Assembly (NCBI RefSeq): GCF_000304315.1
Contig: NC_018485.1
Location: 838,501-902,500, forward strand
Source: Methylocystis sp. SC2
Lineage (GTDB): Bacteria > Pseudomonadota > Alphaproteobacteria > Rhizobiales > Beijerinckiaceae
Length of the DNA stretch: 64,000 bases
Direction: 5' to 3'
A model generated the notes under the pieces. That model searched no databases, was not told where the DNA came from, and worked only from the letters and a program-made list of their open reading frames with translations. Every line of letters begins with the position of its first letter. The first letter of the stretch is position 1. A program made the position numbers and the translations under genes. Positions 26,654 to 35,693 of the stretch are shown piece by piece.

Positions 26654-29521
26654 CTAAGCCGCTTCCGGCGCCGCGCCGACAAGGCGGCGCGCGTCGCGCG
26701 CGCTGATCGGGCGCCCAAAGGCGTAGCCCTGCGCGAAGCCGCAGCCGAGTTGAAAAAGCTCGATGGCGTCCTGCTCGGTCTCCGCGCCCTCGGCGACGAC
26801 GTCCAGGCCGAGATCCTGCGCCAGCGCGATGATCGAGCGCAGAATGATGGGGCGCGCGCCCTTGCCGGACTGTTTGATGAAGGAACGGTCAATCTTGATC
26901 GTGTCGAAGGGGAAGCGCTGCAAATAGGCGAGCGACGAATAGCCGGCGCCGAAATCGTCGAGCGACAGCCCCGCGCCGAGTTCCCTGATGCGCGCCAGCA
27001 TCTGCGCGGCATATTCGGGATTCTCCATCACCAGACTCTCGGTCAGTTCGAGTTTCAGGCTGCCTTTGGCGATATCATTGCGCATCAACACGCTTTTGAC
27101 GTCGCGCAGCAGGTCGTGACGCAACAGCTGGCGCGATGAAACATTGACGGAGGCGAAAATCGGCGGATCGACCGCAAGCGCGCGCTGCCAGGCCGCGAGT
27201 TCGCGCGCCGTGCGCTCCAGCGCCACAAGTCCGAGGTCGACGATCAGCCCCGTCTGCTCGGCGATGGGAAGGAATTCGGAAGGCTCGAGCCGACCCAGGC
27301 GCAGATGGTCCCACCGCAGCACGGCTTCGAAACCGGCGATGGTGCGATCCTCGAGCCTGACGATCGGCTGGAAAAACACCTTGATCTCGCCGCGCTCCAG
27401 CGCCCGCCGCAGATCGGCCTCGAGCGTCAGCCGATCGGAGCGTTGCGCGCGCATGGCGGGACGGAACACTTCGATGCGGTTGCCGCCGGAGCGCTTGGCG
27501 TGGCGCATGGCGATCTGCGCGTCTTCCAGCATGTCGCCGGCGCCGGGATGCGTCTGCTGGTCATAAAGCGCGATGCCGATCGAGGCGAACAGCGCGATCT
27601 CGCGATCGGTGAAGCGCACCGGAATAGACAGCGAGCGGCGCACCGAATCGGCGATGGAGATGACATGGTCGGCGTGCGATTCGGACACAAGGATGATCGC
27701 GAATGTATCGCCGGAAAGTCGCGCCAGCGTGTCTTGAGGCTGCAGCAGCCGCGTCAGGCGATGCGCCACGGTGAGCAGAATGCTGTCGCCCATGGCCATG
27801 CCGACCTGCTCATTGATCTGTTTGAAGCGGTCGATGTCGATGACGAGGATCGTCGGGCGCACGTCCTTTTCCATGCGCGCGAGAATCAGGGCGGCCTCCA
27901 GCCGGTCGAAGAACAATTCGCGGTTCGGCAGGCCCGTGAGATTGTCATGCACGGCGTCGTGCAGCAGCCGCTCCTGAGCGTTGCGCTCGTCGGTCACGTC
28001 ATTGAGCGTGCCGACGACGCGGATCACCTCGCCGTCCGGGCCGACGACGGGCCGCGCCCGCAGCCGGTAGCAAAGATAATGGCCGTCCGCGGCGCGCAGG
28101 CGGAAGTCCTGATTAATGCGGCCGCGCCGCTGCTCGAGAATGGCGTCGAGGCAGGCGCGATAGCGGTCCTGCTCGAAAGGATGCAGTAGATCGAGCCAGG
28201 AGGAGGCGGCGCCCTCGAGCCCGCCGCGGTCGAGTCCGAGCGCCGCTTCCGCCTCCGGGCTGACGTAGATGTGATCCGACGGAACGTCCCAGTCGAACAC
28301 GATCTCATTCGCGCCGGTGAGCGCGAGGGCCTTGCGCTCGACGTCGCTGATCGCGCCGTGCGACAGCCCGCCGGCGGCGAAGGCGTTCTGCATCACCGTG
28401 AACCCGATCAGCATCACGATGAGCACCAGGCCCCCGACGAGCGCCGGAGAGACGAGATCGTTGGTGATCCAGCCGGCGACCGCAAATCCCGCCGTCGCCA
28501 CCCACACGGCCAGCAGGAACCACGTCGGGATCAGCATAATCGCCCGATCGAAGCCATGCGTCGCGAGATAGAGAATCAGCACGAAGCCGACGACGGCGGC
28601 CGTCGCCAGCGAGATGCGCGCCACGCCGGCGGCGACGGGCGCGTCGAACACCGCCAGACCGACAAGGTCCAACAGGATCAGCAGCCACAGGGCGGCGACG
28701 TGCCAGGCGCGCACATGCCAGCGGTTGAGGTTCAGATAGGCGAAAAGGAAGACGACGAGCGTCGCCGAGAGAACCGTCTCGGCGCCGGCGCGCCAGATGC
28801 GGTTGGCGTTGGCGTCAAAGCCGAAAATCTTGTCCCAGAAGCCGAAATCGATGCACACATAGGCCAGCACCGCCCAGGCGAGCGCCGCCGCCGCCGGGAA
28901 GATGACGGCGCCTTTCACCACAAAGACGATGGTCAAAAACAGCGCGAGCAGGCCGGCGATGCCGATGACGATGCCCTTGTAGAGCGTCAGGCTCGTCACC
29001 TTGTCCTTATAGGCGGCCGGCTCCCACAAATAGAGCTGCGGCAGGTTCGGCGTGCGCAGCTCCGCGACATAGGTGACCGTGGTCCCGGGGTCGAGCGTCA
29101 GCCGGAAAACGTCGGCGTCGGAGGCGTCTTCGGCCTCGGGCGGAAAGCCCTGGCTCGCCGTGATCGCCGAAATGCGCGTCGAGCCGAGATCGGGCCAGAT
29201 GACGCCCGAGCCCTGGAGACGGTAATGCGGGGCGACGATCAGGCGCTCGATCTGCTCATCCGTGTCGTTGGTGAGCGCGAAAACGATCCAGTTGGGCTGA
29301 CTGCCGGCTTCCTTGGCGCCGACCTCGATACGGCGGACGATGCCGTCCGAGCCGGGCGCGGTCGAGACCTGCAGCCGGTCGCCCTGCGAGGAATGTTTCT
29401 CAACGACATTGGTGAGATCGATCGCCCGCGCGCCTTGCGGCACCCGCACCGACTCCATGGCGACGGCCTGAGCGGAGAGGATGAACAAAAAGAGCGCAAT
29501 CAGGTATTTTTTCAGACGCAC
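26654..29521 (-). CDS. 7TM-DISM / PAS / GGDEF / EAL cyclic-di-GMP signalling protein
   Basis: 955 residues from the GTG at 29521, with GAGAAGAG 5-10 bp before it; the product begins with a signal peptide (VRLKKYLIALFLFILSAQAVA). Order of parts: periplasmic DISM-type sensor (about 25-185), seven to eight membrane helices (about 195-400), PAS domain (about 415-535), GGDEF (about 545-700), EAL (about 710-950). The GGDEF signature is degenerate (SGDTF near residue 602), so cyclase activity is unlikely. The EAL domain keeps ELTES, DDFGAGYSS, KIDRSF and VAEGAET, with EAV in place of EAL, and is probably an active phosphodiesterase. It should lower cyclic-di-GMP in response to an extracytoplasmic ligand. 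Transcribed divergently from ptsP. Confidence 0.88.
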   Translation of the reverse strand: MRLKKYLIALFLFILSAQAVAMESVRVPQGARAIDLTNVVEKHSSQGDRLQVSTAPGSDGIVRRIEVGAKEAGSQPNWIVFALTNDTDEQIERLIVAPHYRLQGSGVIWPDLGSTRISAITASQGFPPEAEDASDADVFRLTLDPGTTVTYVAELRTPNLPQLYLWEPAAYKDKVTSLTLYKGIVIGIAGLLALFLTIVFVVKGAVIFPAAAALAWAVLAYVCIDFGFWDKIFGFDANANRIWRAGAETVLSATLVVFLFAYLNLNRWHVRAWHVAALWLLILLDLVGLAVFDAPVAAGVARISLATAAVVGFVLILYLATHGFDRAIMLIPTWFLLAVWVATAGFAVAGWITNDLVSPALVGGLVLIVMLIGFTVMQNAFAAGGLSHGAISDVERKALALTGANEIVFDWDVPSDHIYVSPEAEAALGLDRGGLEGAASSWLDLLHPFEQDRYRACLDAILEQRRGRINQDFRLRAADGHYLCYRLRARPVVGPDGEVIRVVGTLNDVTDERNAQERLLHDAVHDNLTGLPNRELFFDRLEAALILARMEKDVRPTILVIDIDRFKQINEQVGMAMGDSILLTVAHRLTRLLQPQDTLARLSGDTFAIILVSESHADHVISIADSVRRSLSIPVRFTDREIALFASIGIALYDQQTHPGAGDMLEDAQIAMRHAKRSGGNRIEVFRPAMRAQRSDRLTLEADLRRALERGEIKVFFQPIVRLEDRTIAGFEAVLRWDHLRLGRLEPSEFLPIAEQTGLIVDLGLVALERTARELAAWQRALAVDPPIFASVNVSSRQLLRHDLLRDVKSVLMRNDIAKGSLKLELTESLVMENPEYAAQMLARIRELGAGLSLDDFGAGYSSLAYLQRFPFDTIKIDRSFIKQSGKGARPIILRSIIALAQDLGLDVVAEGAETEQDAIELFQLGCGFAQGYAFGRPISARDARRLVGAAPEAA

Positions 29522-29840
29522 GAACTCTCTTCTCGATGCCGCATGCTCGGAGAACGCGTCTGGCGCGGCCGATGGCGGGCGCCAAGCGCGTGGGCGGGCT
29601 GTCATCGCCAGACTCTGATCGGAAAGTGGTAGAGGCTTCCGGCACCGCCGGCAAGCCGATTCGCCAAGCTTTGCAATAACGGTATGTTCCTTGCGTCGCC
29701 GCGCTTCTTGGCCGCGCTTGCGGAGCGCGGACGGCGCCAATATACGCTGCTTGAAGGCCACCGTCGCAATCTGCAGGCGCATGGCGGTTTTTTTGCGGTG
29801 TGCCCACCCGCGACATTCTGGGAAAACGGGAACGGATTGG
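29522..29840. promoter_or_regulatory. Divergent promoter region between the GGDEF/EAL gene and ptsP
   Basis: 319 bp with no supported gene. Both flanking genes are transcribed away from it, so it must hold two promoters. I see no clear operator or hairpin. Open frames crossing it are extensions of the two flanking genes without conserved character. Confidence 0.4.
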
Positions 29841-32105
29841 ATGCGAAGCGCTCTCGGCGGCCCTCGCCTTCTGCTGCGCCGACTCCGCGAAATCAGCGCG
29901 GAACCGGTGAGCGCACAGGCGCGGCTCGACAAGATCGTGGTGCAGATCGCCGCGAATATGGTCGCCGAGGTTTGTTCCGTTTATGTGCTGCGCGCCGACC
30001 AGCGCTTGGAGCTTTACGCCACGGAGGGCCTGAACCGCGAGGCCGTGCATCTCACCACGATGCACGCGGGCGAAGGGCTTGTCGGCCTGATCGCCAAGAG
30101 CGCCGAGCCTCTCGCGCTCTCCGAGGCGCAGGAGCATCCCTCCTTCTCCTACAAGCCGGAGACGGGCGAAGACGCCTATCACTCCTTCCTTGGCGTGCCG
30201 ATTCTGCGCGGCGGCAACACGCTTGGCGTGCTCGTCGTGCAGAACAAGGTGCGCCGCGTTTATTCGGAAGAAGAGATCGAGGCGCTGCAGACGACGGCGA
30301 TGCTGCTCGCCGAGCTGATCGCCTCGGGCGAATTGCAGGCGATCGAAGACCCGCGCGACCTCGCGCTTTATCGCCCGGCGTCGCTGAGAGGCGCGCCGAT
30401 GGCGGAAGGCGTCGGCCTCGGCCATGTGCTGCTGCACGAGCCGCGCGTCGTCATCAAGCAGCTCGTCGCCGAGGACATGCCCTCTGAACTCGCAAGGCTC
30501 GAACATGCGATCGACGCGATGCGCCAGTCGATCGACGAACTCGTCGCGCATAGCGACCGCATCGCCGCCGGCGAGCCGCGCGACGTGCTCGAAACCGTGC
30601 GCATGGTCGCCTATGACCGCGGCTGGGTGCGCCGCCTGCGCGAAGCGGTGATGACCGGACTGACCGCCGAGGCCGCGGTCGAGCGCGTCCAGAACGACGC
30701 GCGCGCGCGCATGCAGCGTCAGACCGATCCCTATCTGCGCGATCGTCTGCACGATCTCGATGATATCGCCAACCGCTTGCTGCATCAGCTGACGGGTCAA
30801 AGCTACGTCGCCGATCGCGACAGCGTGCCGGAAAACGCCATCATCGTGGCGCGCAACATGGGGCCGGCGGCGCTTCTCGACTATGACCGCAAGCGGCTGC
30901 GCGGCCTCGTGCTGGAGGAAGGCGGACCGACGAGCCACGTCGCCATTGTCGCGCGCGCGCTCGGCGTCGCCACCGTTGGACTCGTCGCCGGCCTGATCGA
31001 CATCGTCGAAACCGGCGATCCGATCATCGTCGACGGCACGACCGGCGAAGTGCATGTCCGGCCGCAGCCCGACGTGCAGAGCGCTTATGCTGAAAAGGCG
31101 CGGCTGCGGGCGCGGCGTCAGGAGCAATACGCCAAGCTGCGCGACGTGCCGGCGATCACCAAGGACGGCGTCGAAATCTCGCTGCACATGAACGCCGGCC
31201 TCGCGATCGACATGCCGCATCTGCGTGAGACCGGCGCGAATTCGATCGGACTGTTCCGCACCGAGTTGCAATTCATGCTCGCGCCGCGCTTTCCGCGCAT
31301 GGACGAGCAATATCGCTTTTACAAAGCCGTGCTCGACGCGGCGCCGGAGAAGCCGATCACGTTTCGCACGCTCGACATCGGCTCCGACAAGATCCTTCCC
31401 TATATGGCGAAGATCGAAGAGGAGAACCCGGCGCTCGGTTGGCGCGCGATCCGCATCGGTCTCGACAGGCCGGGGCTTTTGCGCATGCAGCTGCGCGCGA
31501 TGCTGAAGGCGGGCGCCGATCGCGATCTGCGCATCATGTTTCCAATGATCGCCAATGTCGCCGAATTTGATGCGGCGAAGGCGATTGCGCTGCGGGAGCT
31601 CGACCACATCACGCATCATCGCCATCCGCCGCCGACGCGCCTGGAGCTCGGCGCGATGGTGGAGGTGCCGTCGCTCTTGTGGGAAATCGATCTTATCGCC
31701 GAACGCGCGGATTTTCTGTCGGTCGGATCGAACGATCTGGTGCAGTACATGTATGCGGCCGACCGCGACAACACGCGCGTCTCGAAGCGCTACGACAATC
31801 TCTCGCGGCCGGTGCTGCGCGCGCTCGAGCGCATCGTCTCTGCCGGATCAAGGCACAACGCGCCGGTGACGCTCTGCGGCGAGATGGGCGGACGCCCGCT
31901 CGAGGCGCTGGCGCTGCTCGCGATCGGCTATCGCTCGCTGTCGATGGCGGCCTCCGCCATCGGTCCGGTCAAATCAATGATTCTCAATCTCAATCTCGAA
32001 GAGGCGCAGGTCTATCTCGCCTCGCTGCTCGCCTCAGACGACGGCAGCGCTTCGGTGCGCGAGCAATTGCGCGATTATGCGATCGCGCGCGGCGTGCCCT
32101 TGTAG
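29841..32105 (+). CDS. ptsP: Phosphoenolpyruvate-protein phosphotransferase, nitrogen PTS enzyme I
   Basis: 754 residues from the ATG at 29841 (MRSALGGPRLLLRRLREI), the normal EI-Ntr length. An N-terminal GAF domain (about 20-160) is followed by the PEP-utiliser N domain, the phosphohistidine domain with EEGGPTSHVAIVARALG (active His near residue 365) and the C-terminal PEP-binding barrel (NSIGLFRTE, MVEVPSL, SVGSNDLVQY, LCGEMGG). It takes phosphate from PEP and starts the PTS-Ntr relay to NPr and EIIA-Ntr, linking carbon/nitrogen and potassium status. prfA follows 54 bp downstream, as in most Hyphomicrobiales; lysC, often upstream, is absent. Confidence 0.95.
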   Translation: MRSALGGPRLLLRRLREISAEPVSAQARLDKIVVQIAANMVAEVCSVYVLRADQRLELYATEGLNREAVHLTTMHAGEGLVGLIAKSAEPLALSEAQEHPSFSYKPETGEDAYHSFLGVPILRGGNTLGVLVVQNKVRRVYSEEEIEALQTTAMLLAELIASGELQAIEDPRDLALYRPASLRGAPMAEGVGLGHVLLHEPRVVIKQLVAEDMPSELARLEHAIDAMRQSIDELVAHSDRIAAGEPRDVLETVRMVAYDRGWVRRLREAVMTGLTAEAAVERVQNDARARMQRQTDPYLRDRLHDLDDIANRLLHQLTGQSYVADRDSVPENAIIVARNMGPAALLDYDRKRLRGLVLEEGGPTSHVAIVARALGVATVGLVAGLIDIVETGDPIIVDGTTGEVHVRPQPDVQSAYAEKARLRARRQEQYAKLRDVPAITKDGVEISLHMNAGLAIDMPHLRETGANSIGLFRTELQFMLAPRFPRMDEQYRFYKAVLDAAPEKPITFRTLDIGSDKILPYMAKIEEENPALGWRAIRIGLDRPGLLRMQLRAMLKAGADRDLRIMFPMIANVAEFDAAKAIALRELDHITHHRHPPPTRLELGAMVEVPSLLWEIDLIAERADFLSVGSNDLVQYMYAADRDNTRVSKRYDNLSRPVLRALERIVSAGSRHNAPVTLCGEMGGRPLEALALLAIGYRSLSMAASAIGPVKSMILNLNLEEAQVYLASLLASDDGSASVREQLRDYAIARGVPL

Positions 32106-32159
32106 CGCGCCCCCTTTCGTCACGCCGTCCCTCACCATTGCTCGGGAAGCCTCGTCCCC

Positions 32160-33230
32160 ATGTTCGCTCAAGACAAGCTCGACCTCATTCTGCGCCGCTA
32201 CGACGAGATCGGCGACAAGCTCGCCGTCGGCGCCGACGGGCAGGCCTTCGTCGCGCTCTCGCGCGAACGTGCGACGCTCGACGCGGTCGTCGACAGGATT
32301 CGCGCCTATCGCGCGGCGCAGAAGGAATCCGACGATCTTTCCGCCATGCTCGCTGACGCCTCGCTCGACGCCGAAATGCGCAGACTGGCCGAAAGCGAGA
32401 CGGAAGCCGCGCACGAACGACTCGCTGCGGCGGAAAGCGCGCTGAAACTGGCGCTTCTGCCGAAGGACGAAGCCGACGAGAAGGGCGTCATTCTTGAAGT
32501 GCGCGCCGGCACGGGCGGCGACGAGGCGGCGCTGTTCGCCGGCGATCTCTTTCGCGCCTATCAGAAATATGCGGCGCTCAAGGGGTGGCGCGTCGAGATC
32601 GTGTCCGGGAGCGAGGGCGCGCTCGGCGGCTTCAAGGAAATCGTCGCCGAGATCATCGGTCGCGGCGTCTATGGGCGGTTGAAATTCGAATCGGGCGTGC
32701 ACCGCGTTCAGCGCGTCCCGGAAACCGAGACGCAGGGCCGCATCCACACGTCGGCCGCGACGGTCGCGGTGCTGCCGCAGGCCGAGGACGTCGACGTCGA
32801 CATCGACGAGAAGGATTTGCAGATCGATACGATGCGCGCGCAAGGCGCCGGCGGCCAGCACGTCAACAAGACCGAGTCGGCCATCCGCATCACCCATATT
32901 CCCTCCGGCATCGTGGTGATGATGCAGGAAGAGCGTTCTCAACATCGCAACAGAGCCAAGGCGATGAACGTTCTTCGCTCGCGTCTCTACGACGCCGAGC
33001 GCCAGCGCCTCGACAAGGAGCGTTCGGAGGATCGCAAGCAGCAGGTCGGCTCAGGCGATCGCTCCGAACGAATCCGCACCTATAATTTTCCGCAGGGACG
33101 CGTCACCGATCATCGCATCAATCTCACGCTCTATAAGCTCGACCGCGTGATGGAAGGCGAATTCGATGAGATCATCGACGCGCTGACGACCGATCATCAG
33201 CAAAAACTCCTCGCGCAGAGCGAGGCGTAG
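32160..33230 (+). CDS. prfA: Peptide chain release factor 1
   Basis: 356 residues, full RF1 length. The GGQ peptidyl-hydrolysis motif is in [13 protein letters not shown] and the stop-codon recognition region in [11 protein letters not shown]; the latter contains the family's characteristic run before [10 protein letters not shown]. It recognises UAA and UAG. In relatives prmC, encoding the methyltransferase that modifies the GGQ glutamine, comes immediately after prfA; here it is at 54394, about 21 kb away. Confidence 0.96.
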   Translation: MFAQDKLDLILRRYDEIGDKLAVGADGQAFVALSRERATLDAVVDRIRAYRAAQKESDDLSAMLADASLDAEMRRLAESETEAAHERLAAAESALKLALLPKDEADEKGVILEVRAGTGGDEAALFAGDLFRAYQKYAALKGWRVEIVSGSEGALGGFKEIVAEIIGRGVYGRLKFESGVHRVQRVPETETQGRIHTSAATVAVLPQAEDVDVDIDEKDLQIDTMRAQGAGGQHVNKTESAIRITHIPSGIVVMMQEERSQHRNRAKAMNVLRSRLYDAERQRLDKERSEDRKQQVGSGDRSERIRTYNFPQGRVTDHRINLTLYKLDRVMEGEFDEIIDALTTDHQQKLLAQSEA

Positions 33231-33352
33231 ACGCGCGCCGCCAGAAGCGCGCGCGGATGCGTCCTGTGCGCCGACGCACGAACGTCGTGGGAGGCTCTCG
33301 CTAGAGTGCGTCCACTCGCCAAATGACGAGTGAGAACGCCGAGGAGAACCTC

Positions 33353-33616
33353 ATGTCCACGTTGAAAAGAATCGTCTCTACGAGCCTCGCCGCCAGCGTC
33401 ATGTTGGGGGCGATCGCGAGCGCCACGCCGGCATTGGCCTGGTCAAAATGGCATCATCACGGCTATGGCTGGGCGCCCTACGCCGTGGGCGGCGCGCTCG
33501 CATTGGGCGCAGTGGCGGCGGCGGCCGCGAGCGCGCCGGATTGCGATTACGTTCGCGAGCCGATCTACAGCCGCCGGGGCTATGTCATCGGCTACCGCGC
33601 CGTGCCGATGTGCTGA
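33353..33616 (+). CDS. Small secreted hypothetical protein
   Basis: 87 residues from the ATG at 33353, which has GAGGAG 7 bp upstream; an in-frame ATG at 33323 would place residues before an otherwise normal signal peptide. The signal peptide (about 1-29, ending TPALA) is followed by a His/Trp-rich patch (WSKWHHHGYGW), a Gly/Ala-rich hydrophobic stretch that could span a membrane, and a C-terminal CDYVREPIYSRRGYVIGYRAV segment with two cysteines. Similar small exported proteins with an RRGYV-type ending are common in Hyphomicrobiales and uncharacterised. A terminator follows. Confidence 0.65.
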   Translation: MSTLKRIVSTSLAASVMLGAIASATPALAWSKWHHHGYGWAPYAVGGALALGAVAAAAASAPDCDYVREPIYSRRGYVIGYRAVPMC

Positions 33617-33640
33617 CGCAGCCGATATCCCATCTTCAGG

Positions 33641-33666
33641 AAGGGGCCGGCCAACGCCGGCCTTTT
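33641..33666. terminator. Intrinsic terminator
   Basis: GGCCGGC (33645-33651), a 4-nt loop and GCCGGCC (33656-33662) are followed by TTTT on the plus strand and flanked by AA on the other side. It lies between the convergent small secreted-protein genes and may act on both strands, better on plus. Confidence 0.75.
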
Positions 33667-33685
33667 CATATCAAGCGCGCGCCGC

Positions 33686-34015
33686 TCACCAGCCGTAATC
33701 GAAATACTGACCGATTTCATTGTAGCGCTGCGGATCCTGCAGCGAGAAATCCTGCTGCTCCAGGAAGTAATTGTCGTTGGCGTAGCGATTGGGCTGCAGA
33801 TTTCCCTTCGCTGCGTCTGGCGCCGCGCCGTCGTCGAGCCAGTCTTTGCCGGTCGTCAGATTATGCGGCAGAGGAATCGGAAAATCGTCGTCCTGCGTCG
33901 CGGTGACCTGACCCGTCGCGACAGGCGCGCCTTGTTTTGATTTCGCCAGAGCGTCGCTCGAGGCGATCGCGCAAATGAACGCGAGGCCCAACGCCAGATT
34001 CAAAGACTTACGCAT
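33686..34015 (-). CDS. Secreted hypothetical protein
   Basis: 109 residues from the ATG at 34015, with GGAG 10 bp upstream. A signal peptide (about 1-24, MRKSLNLALGLAFICAIASS, ending DALA) precedes a mature part rich in Asp, Asn, Gln and Tyr: DDDFPIPLPHNLTTGKDWLDD and NRYANDNYFLEQQDF, ending QYFDYGW. No catalytic motif or known domain is recognisable. It lies 57 bp downstream of purH in the same direction but is unlikely to be functionally related. Confidence 0.6.
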   Translation of the reverse strand: MRKSLNLALGLAFICAIASSDALAKSKQGAPVATGQVTATQDDDFPIPLPHNLTTGKDWLDDGAAPDAAKGNLQPNRYANDNYFLEQQDFSLQDPQRYNEIGQYFDYGW

Positions 34016-34072
34016 TTTTTGAACTCCGTTTCGCGTCAAGCGGTCACTCTAGCCGGAACGCCCGACGCATGG

Positions 34073-35665
34073 CTAGTGTCGGAAGTGGCGCACGCCGGTG
34101 AACACCATGGCGAGACCCTGCGCGTCCGCCGCGGCGATCACGTCCTTATCATTCATGGAGCCGCCGGGCTGGATGACGGCCGTCACGCCGGCCTCGGCCG
34201 CCGCCAGCAGTCCGTCCGCAAAGGGAAAGAAAGCGTCGGAGGCGACGACGGCCCCATTGGCAAGACTTGTCGTCAACCCCGCCGCGCGCGCGGCCTCCTG
34301 CGCTTTATGCGCGGCGATGCGCGAAGAATCGACGCGCGACATCTGACCGGCGCCGACGCCCACCGTGGCGCCGTCTTTCGCATAGACGATGGCGTTCGAC
34401 TTCATATGTTTCACGACGCGATAGGCGAATTTCAGATCGGCGAGCTCCTGCTGGGAAGGCGCGCGCTTCGTGACCGTCTGCAAATTCATGTCGTCGACGA
34501 CGGCGCTGTCGCGCGACTGGGCGAGAAAGCCGCCCGAGACCGAGCGATAGGTCAAGCCGGCCGCACGCGCGTCCGGAACGCCGCCGGTCAGCAGCAGACG
34601 CAGATTCTTCTTGGCGCCGATGATGGCGATCGACTCTTCTTCGGCGTCCGGCGCGATGATCACCTCGGTGAAGATCTTGACGATCTCGCGCGCGGCTTCG
34701 GCGTCGAGCTTGCGATTGAGCGCGACGATTCCGCCGAAGGCGGACGTCGGATCGCAGCGCAGCGCCTTGACATAGGCTTCGGCCAGGGACGCGCCTTCGG
34801 CGACGCCGCAGGGATTGGCGTGTTTGACGATGACGACGGCGGCGGTCCGCGCCGGATCGAATTCCGCCACGCATTCGAAAGCCGCGTCGGTGTCATTGAC
34901 GTTGTTATATGAGAGCTGCTTGCCCTGAATCTGGCGCGCCGTGGCGACGCCCGGCCGCTTCTCGCCGGTGAGATAGAAGCCCGCGGATTGATGCGGGTTT
35001 TCGCCGTAGCGCATCGGCTCGGCGAGTCGTCCGCCGAAGGCGCGCAGCGGCGGCGAGGCTTCGCCGAGCTGCTGCGCGAGCCAGTTGGAGATCGCGGCGT
35101 CATAGGCGGCGGTGCGCGCAAACGCCTTCTGCGCGAGCCGTCGACGCGTCGCGAGCCGCGTCGCGCCATTCGTCGCGGCGAGTTCCTCGATGAGCATCGC
35201 GTAATCATCGGAATCGACGACGACGGCGACGTCGTCATGATTCTTCGACGCGGCGCGGATCATCGCCGGACCGCCAATGTCGATGTTTTCGACGCATTCT
35301 TCGAACGGCGCGCCTTTCGCAAGCGCCGCCTCGAAGGGGTAGAGATTGACGACGAGCAGGTCGATCGGCCGGATGTCATGCGCGAGCATCGCCGCTTCAT
35401 GTTCGGGATTTTCGCGGATCGCCAGAAGGCCGCCATGCACCTTCGGGTGCAGAGTCTTCAGCCTTCCGTCCATCATCTCCGGAAACTGCGTGAGATCGGC
35501 CACGTCGCGAACCGCAAGACCCGCCTCGGCGAGCGCTTTGCGCGTGCCGCCGGTGGAGACAAGCTCCACGCCATGCGTCGCCAGAACGCGCGCGAACTCG
35601 ACGAGGCCGGTTTTGTCGGAAACGGAAATCAGCGCGCGCGCCACACGGCGCAGATCGACGGGCAT
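34073..35665 (-). CDS. purH: Bifunctional AICAR formyltransferase / IMP cyclohydrolase
   Basis: 530 residues, the usual PurH length. The N-terminal MGS-like IMP cyclohydrolase domain (about 1-200) shows [18 protein letters not shown] and [13 protein letters not shown]; the C-terminal AICAR transformylase domain contains [11 protein letters not shown] with the catalytic Lys-His pair, [13 protein letters not shown] and the end [28 protein letters not shown]. It performs the last two steps of de novo IMP synthesis using 10-formyl-THF. The upstream heparinase-like gene is a conserved neighbour in Hyphomicrobiales. Confidence 0.97.
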   Translation of the reverse strand: MPVDLRRVARALISVSDKTGLVEFARVLATHGVELVSTGGTRKALAEAGLAVRDVADLTQFPEMMDGRLKTLHPKVHGGLLAIRENPEHEAAMLAHDIRPIDLLVVNLYPFEAALAKGAPFEECVENIDIGGPAMIRAASKNHDDVAVVVDSDDYAMLIEELAATNGATRLATRRRLAQKAFARTAAYDAAISNWLAQQLGEASPPLRAFGGRLAEPMRYGENPHQSAGFYLTGEKRPGVATARQIQGKQLSYNNVNDTDAAFECVAEFDPARTAAVVIVKHANPCGVAEGASLAEAYVKALRCDPTSAFGGIVALNRKLDAEAAREIVKIFTEVIIAPDAEEESIAIIGAKKNLRLLLTGGVPDARAAGLTYRSVSGGFLAQSRDSAVVDDMNLQTVTKRAPSQQELADLKFAYRVVKHMKSNAIVYAKDGATVGVGAGQMSRVDSSRIAAHKAQEAARAAGLTTSLANGAVVASDAFFPFADGLLAAAEAGVTAVIQPGGSMNDKDVIAAADAQGLAMVFTGVRHFRH

Positions 35666-35693
35666 CGCATACTCCTAACTGGCGCCGCGCTTA

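Noticed and set aside
28271..31625. Long antisense frames over the GGDEF/EAL gene (453 codons) and ptsP (741 codons)
   Set aside because: No motifs and no start context. The opposite strands encode well-characterised domain proteins.
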